Positions 1-8,066 of a stretch of 42,812 nucleotides of DNA are shown here, one piece after another. Under the pieces are notes generated by a model. That model was given only the letters and a program-made list of their open reading frames with translations, was not told where the DNA came from and did not search any database. This DNA comes from Pseudomonadota bacterium. GTDB lineage: Bacteria > Pseudomonadota > Gammaproteobacteria > Burkholderiales > Chitinibacteraceae. Position numbers and translations under genes: made by a program. Numbering within the stretch: position 1 is the stretch's first letter; each line of letters opens with the position of its first letter. The stretch is from assembly GCA_026399755.1 (NCBI GenBank), contig JAPLQI010000076.1, positions 1 to 42,812 of the forward strand, read 5' to 3'.

Positions 1-63
1 AAACCCCTCACGCATGGGGTGCAAGGCGGGATAAAATTATAGATTTATTTAAAAAAGAAATAG

Positions 64-151
64 CAGGTCTTACATTTTGCATAAGATAAAATTGACAGTG
101 GTTTGCAAAGCAGGATGAATTGATTGCTTCATGTCAAATGTAAGACCTGAC
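64..151. repeat. Inverted repeat pair beside the T6SS cassette
   Basis: A 13-14 bp motif around 65-78 (AGGTCTTACATTTT) recurs in inverted orientation around 135-148, about 55 bp apart. The stretch is AT-rich and lies just downstream of the last cassette gene. It could be a remnant mobile-element end or a transcription-stop structure; no transposase is visible. Confidence 0.5.
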
Positions 152-159
152 CCTAAAGG

Positions 160-708
160 TTATTTACCCCCGTAAAGGCGATATGCGACAACAAAGTCAA
201 AACTCAAATTTTTAAATGCAGGATTATCCTCAAGAGTTTCTATTTCTGCTCGGAAGAACCCAGAACTCTTCCTGTCAATCGATGCTAAGTAATAATCATG
301 GTGTGCAAAATAATTACCATATGCAGTTACTGCACTAGGACTGCTTGCTGTTTTCTTTTTATCTAAAGAAGTAGACTTAGGGGAAATACTAAAATATCTA
401 AAATTAATATCTTCCTTTGAAGCTTTATCTAGTCGCGTCACTTTTACTTTTAAAGCTGGTGCAATCTCCCTGAAAATATCAGTATCAACATCTGTGTTTT
501 TTCCAACAAAAGACACTCCTATCATCAGTATGTTTTTTTCACTGCTATCACTTGGAGTTGCCCAAAAATCAATAAAGGCTTTTTGACCTGCCTTATCCAT
601 TTTAATTGGTATGGATAATGGTGGCTTAGGCTCTGGGCTGGGTGCACAACCACCAAGAATAGTAAGAAACACACTTAAAACCAATAAAAATATTTTTTTA
701 AAAATCAT
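160..708 (-). CDS. Small lipoprotein, candidate T6SS immunity protein
   Basis: This 182-residue protein begins with a basic-hydrophobic signal peptide ending in a clear lipobox (LGGC, Cys at about residue 21). A proline-rich linker (PSPEPKPPLS) follows, so it should be a periplasm-facing lipoprotein. I do not recognise the mature domain with certainty. It is the last gene of the vgrG-effector-lipoprotein order on the minus strand, 14 bp after the effector stop. By general T6SS logic, a periplasmic protein next to a putative cell-wall-degrading effector is a good immunity candidate; this is inference from position. The DNA is markedly AT-rich compared with vgrG and the core genes, which fits horizontal exchange of effector-immunity pairs. 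Alternatively it could be an unrelated accessory lipoprotein. Confidence 0.7.
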   Translation of the reverse strand: MIFKKIFLLVLSVFLTILGGCAPSPEPKPPLSIPIKMDKAGQKAFIDFWATPSDSSEKNILMIGVSFVGKNTDVDTDIFREIAPALKVKVTRLDKASKEDINFRYFSISPKSTSLDKKKTASSPSAVTAYGNYFAHHDYYLASIDRKSSGFFRAEIETLEDNPAFKNLSFDFVVAYRLYGGK

Positions 709-722
709 TAAACAACCTCAAT

Positions 723-1418
723 TTAAGAATATTTTTTCTGATCATTATTTTCATTCTGATCATTATTTTCACTTAATAATTTATGCCATATCTTTCTATC
801 TTTAGGTAATGGGTTATGTTTTTCCTTATTTAGATTGCTTTTTTTAAATGGTGGTTTTATAGACTGTATTGCGTCAACATTATGAATTGGTTTTAAATCA
901 CCCTCATGACCCAAGCCCACAAAATCCATCATTTCTGCATAAGGTAGTGTTGCTTTTAATCCCGCGAGGCGTAAAGCATTCCAAACAAAATCCACACAAT
1001 TATTTTTTACATGCTCGTAATATAGTGAGAAACCAAAAACGGTGGGGTCTTTCCCAAAGGCTCTAAAAGTATCGTATTGACTTTTTTTGATTTCCAGAGT
1101 ACGTGCATAATATGGGTTTACATAGTGAGCCTCATCAGTTTCATGAACAGAACCTGGCCCCATTATTTTCCCACTTTCTATTGGTGCAAAGCCATAGCTA
1201 AGAGATTTAGATTTAAAATCATAAACACTATAGTACAAATGGCCTGGCAACGACGTTCCTGCTGGTTTTAACTCATCATTAAGCAAAGGTGTGCCAGGTG
1301 CTGCTACATAAATAGTAACGATATAGCGTTGTACTTCTACTACTTTAATTTTATTATTGCCATTTGCCGTCAATTTTCGTTTTGCAACCAAGCTTATATT
1401 GCTAGCGCTATCCTTCAT
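723..1418 (-). CDS. Putative T6SS effector, permuted NlpC/P60-like cysteine peptidase
   Basis: The reading frame can open at GTG 1433, but ATG 1418 is preferred because GGAG sits nine bases before it; this gives about 231 residues. A GH-x-YYSVYD segment (His about residue 60) and an SYGFAP motif precede an NCVDFVWNAL motif (Cys about 141). His before Cys is the order seen in circularly permuted papain/NlpC-P60 folds, used by some amidases and lipid-linked hydrolases. No signal peptide is seen, as expected for T6SS cargo. The gene follows vgrG by about 65 bp and precedes a lipoprotein, so a peptidoglycan-peptide amidase effector is the favoured reading. The C-terminus is a polar Asn/Lys/Gln-rich tail containing a short repeat (ENNDQ twice). 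The family assignment is by motif only. Confidence 0.62.
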   Translation of the reverse strand: MKDSASNISLVAKRKLTANGNNKIKVVEVQRYIVTIYVAAPGTPLLNDELKPAGTSLPGHLYYSVYDFKSKSLSYGFAPIESGKIMGPGSVHETDEAHYVNPYYARTLEIKKSQYDTFRAFGKDPTVFGFSLYYEHVKNNCVDFVWNALRLAGLKATLPYAEMMDFVGLGHEGDLKPIHNVDAIQSIKPPFKKSNLNKEKHNPLPKDRKIWHKLLSENNDQNENNDQKKYS

Positions 1419-1482
1419 TTTTACAATCTCCACATTTCTTATTTTTATTTAATACAAAATAAATGGTCATGCCAAAAAAAGG

Positions 1483-4251
1483 CTAGTCCTTTAGATGAAT
1501 CTCTATTTCTTCCGTTGAATCAGGGTTCTTAATTTCATGGGTATAGCCATCTGCATCACTGATCCCGTATTCCTTTTCTCCAAATCCTCGCTGAATCATA
1601 TACTTTCTATTGGCTAGTACTTCACCTGTAGCTTGATCCCTTAATAAAAATTTGTCATTGAATTTAGATGTAGGCATTTCATTAAATGTTTTCCCAAGGC
1701 TTGTGCCGCCGCTGATCTCATGGCTCGCGCCCTTAATACTCACTTCCCCTGGGCAATGGATTTCAATATTGCCGCCTTTTAGCCGGATATAGCCGCCGCC
1801 CGCTGTGAAGAGCACTTCGTCCCCAGCGGCGATTTCTATTTTTTCTTTGCATGCAGTTATTTTGACGTTTTTGTCGGCGGTGATTTCAATATCGTCGCTT
1901 TGGGCTTGCATCTGTATTTTGCCCTTGGCAGCAATTAGTTTAAGTGCAACTTTGTCTTTTACCCCTGCTACAAACAAGCTGATGTGTTGGCCGACATTGT
2001 GTATCCAGCGGCGGCCAGAGGTTTGGTTACTGTCTCTTTGGGCGATAAGGTCTAAGTTTGTGCCTGCGCTGATGGTCTGGCTTTGCGGGCTGGTGATCGC
2101 TACGCCGTCCTCGCCATGCAGCATGATGATTTTTTGCTGGCCAGCTTGCTCTTTAGATTTTGTCTTGCCGTCTTTATCCGTGTTGCTGCCCGCTTCAAAG
2201 CTTTTGCTGGCGTGTACGTGGTGGTGCAAGTGGCCGATGGTGGCTTTGCCGCCTGCGCTATTGTCTGGCTTGACGGTTTTATCGCCTTCGCCGGTTTCGA
2301 TAGTATCGGCGAGTTGGTTGGTTGCCGTTTCACCTAAGCTTTGCGCTAATGCAAGCGCTGATTCGAGCTGGCTTTGGGCTGGGCTGTGGTCTAGCTGCTT
2401 GCCGCTTGCGCCGTTTTTGGCTTCGGTGCTAATCAGTAAACCATTGGCGCGGATTGCGCCTTGTTTATCCGTGCGTAATTCAAAGCCTTCGCCGCGTGGC
2501 TCGCCTTTGCCGTCGGTGCGTGGGTGGATCAGATAGCCCAGATTAAGCTGGGTTTTGCCGTGCTCGCTAGATAGCTTGGTGCGCACTTCGCCCTTGCTAT
2601 CATCGAATAGCAGTTCGCCGTATTGGCCGCCTTCATGCTCTTTGGTTTTGATGCCTGACAGTGTTTTATTGGCGGGTAAAGCACCAGCGCCGCTAAAGGC
2701 GGGTACTGGATGGCTGCCGTTATAAGCAACACCCGTCACAATTGGGCGGTCGATATCGCCTTCAATAAAATCGACCAGTACTTCCTGACCAATACGCGGG
2801 ATGAATTGATGGCCCCAGCTTGCGCCCGCTGATGGGTAGGCAGCACGTATCCAGCAAGAAGATTTATCGTCCAGATTAGCGCCAAACTCGGGGTGCTCGC
2901 TGGCCCGTTGCCAGTGTAGCTGCACCTTGATTCGCCCATATTCGTCGGTGTGGACCTCGGATCCGGCAGGGCCAACTACGGTGGCTGTTTGTACGCCCTG
3001 GCTGGTAGGTTTGGTAAATTCTTGCCCACCAAAATGGCTAAGCACCGGCTGGCCGCGCCTTTGGGCGGTAAAGTCCGCTTGATAAGGCGCGTTATCTTTG
3101 GCTGAAGTGGCAAGCAGGCTGGGCGCAACTAATCCAAGTTGCTGGGTTAAATCTGCTGGCAAGTTATTGTTTGCCGTGAATTTAAGCTCCGTGATGGCAA
3201 ATTCGCGCTGCTCGGGACTATCCCATTCGTGCGCGGGGTGATCTTCTAAGCGGAACCATTGCCCCGCTTGCAGGCTGCGTAATGTGCCTGAGCCGGTAAA
3301 TGATTTCTTTTGCCCGTCTAAAGCATCTTGGCGCAGCTTGGCATCGTGGTTAAGCTCGTCTAAATCGCTGGCGTAGTAATGCGCTTGCGGGTCGTAATAT
3401 TCCAAGCTTGATTGGATTTGTTGCCCACCTTCGCCCTGATCGATCGCGCTTTCGTTCAGGCTGTGCTGGGTAAGCGTGGCTTTATAGTCGAAGCTGGCAA
3501 GAGAAACCGAATTGCTGCCGATTTGCCGTTGGCTGTGCCATTGGGTCAGTGAATCGCTTTCTTCTGTTGCATCGGCACGGTGAAAGCGAGCGACAGGTTC
3601 TAAAGCTTCGGGAATGGAGAAAACATCATCAAAAACCACAAGCTGCACTTGCGGGGAATCGCTTGCTATATGCTCAAAACGCCACGATAAACCGCTTTCT
3701 TTCATTAGGCGGCATAGAAACGCGTAATCGTCTTCACGGTACTGCAGGCAATAAGAGCGCGGCGGGTAATCGCCCGATAGTTTGAAATCCAGCGTTTGCA
3801 CTGAGGCAAACACGGGGTTTTTGGCCTGATGCTCTGCCAGCACCTGTTTCACAATATCGACGGTGGATAAATCCTGAAAGACTCGAGAAGTGCGGCGATA
3901 TCTAAGCAGGGCAAAAGGTGGCTCTACCGTCAGTGCGTACTTTGCAAAGCCTCCGTCAGAGCCTAAAAGCTGTGCCTTGCTAATGACCCCGCAACGCTCA
4001 ATCGCATCAGCATTGGCGTTTTCTATTGCCAATACCACCGGCAAGCCTAATAACGATTTGAGTTCTAAAGCGCCATCGGGGGAGAGGCAGTCTATCTGAT
4101 AGCAATAAGCTTGATTGATCCCCTCGCTGCCTGTTACGCGCTGGGGTAATAGCTGTTCGCCCCATGCCGCACCATCGCCAAGCTGAAGAGAGATAAGACG
4201 CTGATCTTGATTAAAAGCAGCGGCGAAAGAGGCGAGCAGATCAAGGACCAT
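1483..4251 (-). CDS. vgrG: Type VI secretion system tip protein VgrG with C-terminal extension
   Basis: The 922-residue product has the normal VgrG layout. A gp27-like N-terminal part (about 1-380) contains YCLQYREDDYAFLCRLMKE. The gp5 OB-fold lies around 420-510, with the hallmark DEYGRIKVQLHW and GQEVLVDFIEGDIDRP motifs. A DUF2345-type repetitive beta-helix region follows (about 600-830). The last 60 residues (LLRDQATGEVLANRKYMI to the end) resemble a transthyretin-like adaptor often used to load a dedicated effector. The protein would form the puncturing tip of the secreted Hcp tube. No other T6SS structural genes are in the window, so this is an orphan vgrG island. Base composition is higher in GC than in the two downstream genes, suggesting that those were swapped in later. 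Confidence 0.95.
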   Translation of the reverse strand: MVLDLLASFAAAFNQDQRLISLQLGDGAAWGEQLLPQRVTGSEGINQAYCYQIDCLSPDGALELKSLLGLPVVLAIENANADAIERCGVISKAQLLGSDGGFAKYALTVEPPFALLRYRRTSRVFQDLSTVDIVKQVLAEHQAKNPVFASVQTLDFKLSGDYPPRSYCLQYREDDYAFLCRLMKESGLSWRFEHIASDSPQVQLVVFDDVFSIPEALEPVARFHRADATEESDSLTQWHSQRQIGSNSVSLASFDYKATLTQHSLNESAIDQGEGGQQIQSSLEYYDPQAHYYASDLDELNHDAKLRQDALDGQKKSFTGSGTLRSLQAGQWFRLEDHPAHEWDSPEQREFAITELKFTANNNLPADLTQQLGLVAPSLLATSAKDNAPYQADFTAQRRGQPVLSHFGGQEFTKPTSQGVQTATVVGPAGSEVHTDEYGRIKVQLHWQRASEHPEFGANLDDKSSCWIRAAYPSAGASWGHQFIPRIGQEVLVDFIEGDIDRPIVTGVAYNGSHPVPAFSGAGALPANKTLSGIKTKEHEGGQYGELLFDDSKGEVRTKLSSEHGKTQLNLGYLIHPRTDGKGEPRGEGFELRTDKQGAIRANGLLISTEAKNGASGKQLDHSPAQSQLESALALAQSLGETATNQLADTIETGEGDKTVKPDNSAGGKATIGHLHHHVHASKSFEAGSNTDKDGKTKSKEQAGQQKIIMLHGEDGVAITSPQSQTISAGTNLDLIAQRDSNQTSGRRWIHNVGQHISLFVAGVKDKVALKLIAAKGKIQMQAQSDDIEITADKNVKITACKEKIEIAAGDEVLFTAGGGYIRLKGGNIEIHCPGEVSIKGASHEISGGTSLGKTFNEMPTSKFNDKFLLRDQATGEVLANRKYMIQRGFGEKEYGISDADGYTHEIKNPDSTEEIEIHLKD

Positions 4252-4699
4252 AAGAAACCAATGACTTACAGAAAGATTTCTATATTACACGAAGCTTTGT
4301 GCTCGCTGATCTAGTCTTTGGGTAGATTTTTGGTGTGATTATGAACGAAATAAGAATTTTGTAAGGAGAATGCTGTACGAAGGTGGTGCAGCACTTAGAA
4401 AAGAGGATACCAATACCGTTGTAAGTAAGTGTTTTGATCTATATTTTCTTCTAATAAGAAGAAAGTAAGCCAGCAAAAATGCGGCTTAAAGATGTACAAA
4501 TTGATGTTCTTATATTAGAAGGTGTTTTTGTTTAGTTTAATAAAATCAATGAGCTTCAACGCTTTGAACTAGCGAAAACACAGCAGCGGGGCTGTTGTTT
4601 GGCTGAGTGAGTAAGTTTGCATCATCATTACTTTGGCGATAAGAATGGGGAAGGCTCAATGTACTTTATTTATGTAAACGCGGCAAGATATCTGAAGCA
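4252..4699. other. Intergenic region, no supported gene
   Basis: This is about 450 bp of AT-rich sequence upstream of vgrG and downstream of the yiiD-like gene. A 32-codon frame starting near 4370 follows an AAGGAG sequence, but the spacing is too short and nothing supports it as a gene. The vgrG promoter should lie near 4260-4330, but no convincing -35/-10 pair stands out. Confidence 0.5.
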
Positions 4700-5134
4700 T
4701 CAGCCCGCTACATATTGAGCATTAAAACGTGCAGCAATCTTACCTGTTGTATCGCCTACAGTGATTTCAAGCGCCATTCTGGCCCGCCCTTTACGTTGCA
4801 GCGTTTGTAAAAAACGCGCGATGTGGCTAGCGTCGGGCTGGCAAACTTTGGCCAATAGGTCGGCCTGTAAGGGGCTTAAAAAGTTCGTACTGCCGGTTTG
4901 AATCACCACTTCTACATCTGGCCCTACCAATTCAGATACCCACAACCAGCCTGCAATGGTGGCCAGCGTGCTGATGCTGCCGCCAAATGCGCTGTGATGG
5001 TCGTTTTGATTAGGGCCGTAGGGAGCGCTTAATTGCCAATCGGATTGATCTCCCAATAGCTGAACTTGCATGGCTTTTAAAAGGGGGAAGCCCTGATGTA
5101 GTCGTGTGGTCCAGTGTTGGGAGAAATCGTTCAT
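4700..5134 (-). CDS. YiiD C-terminal-type hotdog thioesterase
   Basis: This 144-residue protein matches the thioesterase half of E. coli YiiD (TIGR02447 style). It has an N-terminal helix, the segment NQNDHHSAFGGSISTLATIAGW carrying the hotdog central helix, and a TNFLSPLQADL strand. There is no N-terminal acetyltransferase domain, so it is the stand-alone form. It probably hydrolyses an acyl-CoA or acyl-ACP, but the substrate is unknown. The start lies 2 bp after the rhlE stop on the same strand, so the two are very likely cotranscribed. Confidence 0.8.
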   Translation of the reverse strand: MNDFSQHWTTRLHQGFPLLKAMQVQLLGDQSDWQLSAPYGPNQNDHHSAFGGSISTLATIAGWLWVSELVGPDVEVVIQTGSTNFLSPLQADLLAKVCQPDASHIARFLQTLQRKGRARMALEITVGDTTGKIAARFNAQYVAG

Positions 5135-5136
5135 GC

Positions 5137-6513
5137 TTACTGCGTTACTTGATACTTAGGCGGTAAAAACAATGCGGCAATTTGTGGTGTGCGCTTTAGT
5201 TTAGACAATGGTGCATCTGGCATATCGTCGTAGCTTTGCGCGCGGGCACGGCTGCTTGGCGGGGTATTCATATTCCGAGTGAGTGCTGCTACCGCTGGTG
5301 CTGCTGCGGCCCGTGCCGGAGCGCGTTCACGTCCACGGCTTGGGGTGGGTGCAACTTCTATTGGCGTAGTGCCCGGGGAGAAACCAATCACCGGAATCAA
5401 AGGCAGATCACGTTTGAGCATTTTTTGAATGCCAAGGTAAGCTTTCTCTTCTTCTGGTGCCACCAAAGAAATGGCGATACCTGTAGAGCCCGCGCGGCCA
5501 GTGCGGCCAATGCGGTGCACATAGTCTTCTGGATTGGTTGGCAGCTCAAAGTTAATCACAAAGGGCAGCTCGTTAATATCTAAGCCGCGAGCCGCTACAT
5601 CGGTCGCAACCAATACTTTAAGTGTGCCGTCTTTAAATGCAGCCAGTGTTTCTAAACGGGATTGCTGTGTGCGATCGCCATGAATGGCTTCGGCAGAAAA
5701 ACCTGCGCGTTTTAACTCGCGGCCTAATTGCTCTGCGCCTATCTTGGTGCGGCAAAATACGATCACTTGGCTCATATTGTGCGTGCGGATTAAATGCGCA
5801 ACGAGGGCTTTTTTGCGGCTGTTTTCTACCGGATGCAGCTCTTGTTTCACCGATTCATTGGCTGAATTCTGGCGCGCAACTTCGATGACTTCTGGGTCGT
5901 GCATAAAGTCTTCAGCTAGCTTTTTGATTTCTGGTGCAAAGGTCGCAGAAAACAGCAGGGTTTGCTTGCGGCTGGTACATAGCTCAAAAATCTTGCGAAT
6001 ATCGAGGATAAACCCCATATCGAGCATGCGATCGGCTTCATCTAAAATCAAGATTTCGACTTGGGATAAATTAACCGTCTTTTGCTGAATATGGTCAAGC
6101 AAACGCCCAGGAGTAGCGACAAGGATTTCAACGCCTTCTCGCAGCTTAGGGATTTGCGCCTTGATATCCATACCACCAAACACGACATGGCTACGTAGCG
6201 GCATGTATTTGCTATAGGTGGTAACGCTTTCAGAAACTTGATCGGCCAGCTCGCGTGTCGGTGTCAGGATCAACACACGAATCGGGTGGCGAGCAGGGGA
6301 GGCGCTGGTGTTCGCGTGTTTAGCGATTTTGGTGAGTATCGGTAAAGTAAACGCAGCTGTTTTACCGGTGCCTGTTTGTGCTGCACCGAGAACGTCGCGG
6401 CCTAGCAGAATGACAGGGATGGCCTGCGCTTGAATCAGCGTCGGATGTTCATAACCTTGCTCGGCGACTGCCTTGAGCACTTCCGGAGCCAGCCCGAGCG
6501 ATGCGAATGTCAT
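5137..6513 (-). CDS. rhlE: ATP-dependent DEAD-box RNA helicase RhlE
   Basis: Canonical DEAD-box motifs run in order: Q motif (GYEHPTLIQAQAIP), AQTGTGKT, PTRELA, LDEADRMLD, SATF and HRIGRTGRAG. The C-terminal tail is Arg/Ala/Pro-rich, as in RhlE proteins that bind rRNA or help the degradosome and ribosome assembly. The frame is open up to 6576, but the start at 6513 (MTFASLGL) is chosen. It matches the family N-terminus and is preceded by GGAAAG; the extra 21 upstream residues look non-coding. The protein is about 458 residues, normal for RhlE. It leads a two-gene unit with the downstream thioesterase. Confidence 0.93.
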   Translation of the reverse strand: MTFASLGLAPEVLKAVAEQGYEHPTLIQAQAIPVILLGRDVLGAAQTGTGKTAAFTLPILTKIAKHANTSASPARHPIRVLILTPTRELADQVSESVTTYSKYMPLRSHVVFGGMDIKAQIPKLREGVEILVATPGRLLDHIQQKTVNLSQVEILILDEADRMLDMGFILDIRKIFELCTSRKQTLLFSATFAPEIKKLAEDFMHDPEVIEVARQNSANESVKQELHPVENSRKKALVAHLIRTHNMSQVIVFCRTKIGAEQLGRELKRAGFSAEAIHGDRTQQSRLETLAAFKDGTLKVLVATDVAARGLDINELPFVINFELPTNPEDYVHRIGRTGRAGSTGIAISLVAPEEEKAYLGIQKMLKRDLPLIPVIGFSPGTTPIEVAPTPSRGRERAPARAAAAPAVAALTRNMNTPPSSRARAQSYDDMPDAPLSKLKRTPQIAALFLPPKYQVTQ

Positions 6514-6667
6514 GCGTGTTTCTTTCCGAAAAATAAGAACAACGTTCCAATTTACACGAAGCACAGCCTGCTGCATACCCTAATGGACTAGTGGACTACA
6601 GGCAGAGAGGCTGCAAGCCCGACTATCGGTTAAACTAGCGGCATATAAAACTTGATGAGAAACAGCC

Positions 6668-7506
6668 ATGTTTGATCACGCCTCGCAACATTTATCAACG
6701 CTTCGTGACTTACACCGCTTCGCGGTCAGCCGTTTTAATGCCGCCGAGCTTTTTTATGGCCACGGCACGGATAACGCTTGGGACGAAGCGGCTTACTTAA
6801 TCTTAGCGACGTTAAAATTACCATTGGATCGATTAGAGCCAATGTACGACGCTAAATTATTGCCACCAAAGAAGCTTGGCTGGGCGAGTATAAATTTTAT
6901 GTGGATGAGCGCACCATCGTACCGCGCTCGTTTATTGCTGAGATTATTCGTGAGGGCGGCTTAACACCGTGGATTGAATACCCAGAGCTGATTCACCGCG
7001 CTATGGACCTATGCACAGGCTCGGGTTGCCTCGCGATTGTGATGGCCGATGCCTTCCCGGATGCGGCGATTGATGCGCTCGATTTATCGCCAGACGCGCT
7101 GGATGTGGCCGAAATCAATGTGCTGGAATACAGCTTGGGCGAGCGCATTGATTTAATGGATTCAGATTTATTCAGCGCAGTTGAAGGCGAACTTTACGAT
7201 CTGATTATCTCTAATCCACCCTATGTAGACGCGCATTCGGTAGAAGAGCTACCGCCAGAATACTTGCACGAGCCAGAAATGGCCTTGGGTAGCGGTGAAG
7301 ACGGCTTAGATATTACCCGCCGTATTTTAGAAGAAGCCACTCGCTTCCTAAACCCGCTTGGCGTGTTGGTGGTAGAAATCGGCCACAACCGTGAAGAGCT
7401 GGAAGCCAGCTTCCCAGAGCTGCCGTTTGTTTGGCTAGATACCGAAAGTGGCGATGGCTTTGTATTCTTGCTGACACGCGAAATGCTGGTTGAAGCAGGG
7501 ATGTAA
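6668..7506 (+). pseudogene. prmB: prmB with internal frameshifting deletion (ribosomal protein L3 glutamine methyltransferase)
   Basis: The 5' part (from ATG 6668) reads as a normal PrmB N-terminus, including VSRFNAAELFYGHGTDNAWD, and runs well to YDAKLLP near 6870. The downstream part (TKEAWLGEYKFYVDERTIVP onward) continues in another frame to 7506 and retains the SAM-binding DLCTGSGC and the catalytic NPPY. About 24 residues expected between LLP and LTKEAW (an xxRRVxxRxPAAYL-type segment) are missing, together with the frame. That implies a deletion of roughly 70-73 bp around 6870-6875. PrmB methylates a glutamine of ribosomal protein L3. The 3' part could initiate at GTG 6901 but would lack the N-terminal helical domain. 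The gene is either truly broken or an assembly collapse removed a short stretch. Confidence 0.85.
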
Positions 7507-7562
7507 AGTAGGGGAGTAGGGAGTAGGAGTGCAAAATCTGGCGACTCCCGACTCCCGACTCA
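7507..7562. terminator. G/C-rich inverted repeat between convergent genes
   Basis: Iterated GGGAGTAGG-like units (7510-7530) are followed by iterated ACTCCCG units (7545-7560), so the transcript folds into a long imperfect hairpin. It lies between convergent prmB and the membrane-protein gene and ends in a T-rich run, so it may stop transcription from the left. It also resembles a dispersed iterated-unit repeat. Confidence 0.5.
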
Positions 7563-8066
7563 CTTTTTCTTCAAACAACGTAATAAAGCAACCGCCCCAG
7601 TAATCATCGCCATCGGGTCCAGCATGGCATCCCAGAGATTGACGCTTTCTAATACGCCAAGCGGAAACAGGGCCAAAGCGAGTAGCCAAGCGAGTGCTAA
7701 AGCTTTGTGGCCTTGCTGCCAAGCAAGGGCTAGCGAGATGGCGCACCAGATCAGTAGTACCTGTGGCGCATAGCCCAGCGCGTAGGCATCAAAAGCCCAA
7801 AATCCCAGCGCCGATGAATACAGGGCTAAGCCGCTGATAAGCAGCCAGCCTGCTAAGGCAGGGCGTAGTTTTTGCTTGAAGAGTAAGCCGCAGGCTAAGC
7901 CTGCTGTTGCCAAGCTAGGAAAGCTCAATAGGCCCAATAGCCATGGCGAGCCTAGGATAATGAGTGCGCCGATGGTGATTAAAACGCGATTTTTCTTCCA
8001 GCCAGAGCAGGCCAGCGCCGCACCGGTTGTGCCCCAAAGTAGTAATCCTGTGATTGATGCAATCAT
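7560..8066 (-). CDS. Small polytopic membrane protein coupled to the sialidase-like gene
   Basis: This highly hydrophobic product of about 168 residues has roughly five predicted membrane helices and ends CLKKK. The frame extends to 8087, but the start at 8066 is preferred: its ATG overlaps the TGA of the upstream sialidase-like gene as ATGA, a classic coupling arrangement. I do not recognise a named family. In several bacteria a sialidase-like exported protein is followed by a small membrane protein of this kind, possibly for export or anchoring, but no function is shown by the sequence. Confidence 0.75.
   Translation of the reverse strand: MIASITGLLLWGTTGAALACSGWKKNRVLITIGALIILGSPWLLGLLSFPSLATAGLACGLLFKQKLRPALAGWLLISGLALYSSALGFWAFDAYALGYAPQVLLIWCAISLALAWQQGHKALALAWLLALALFPLGVLESVNLWDAMLDPMAMITGAVALLRCLKKK

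Noticed and set aside
1805-2536. Long plus-strand open frames opposite vgrG
   Set aside because: They are frame shadows of the conserved vgrG reading frame on the minus strand and have no independent protein features.
4370-4468. 32-codon frame upstream of vgrG with an AAGGAG sequence
   Set aside because: Spacing from AAGGAG to ATG is too short and the peptide shows no recognisable feature.
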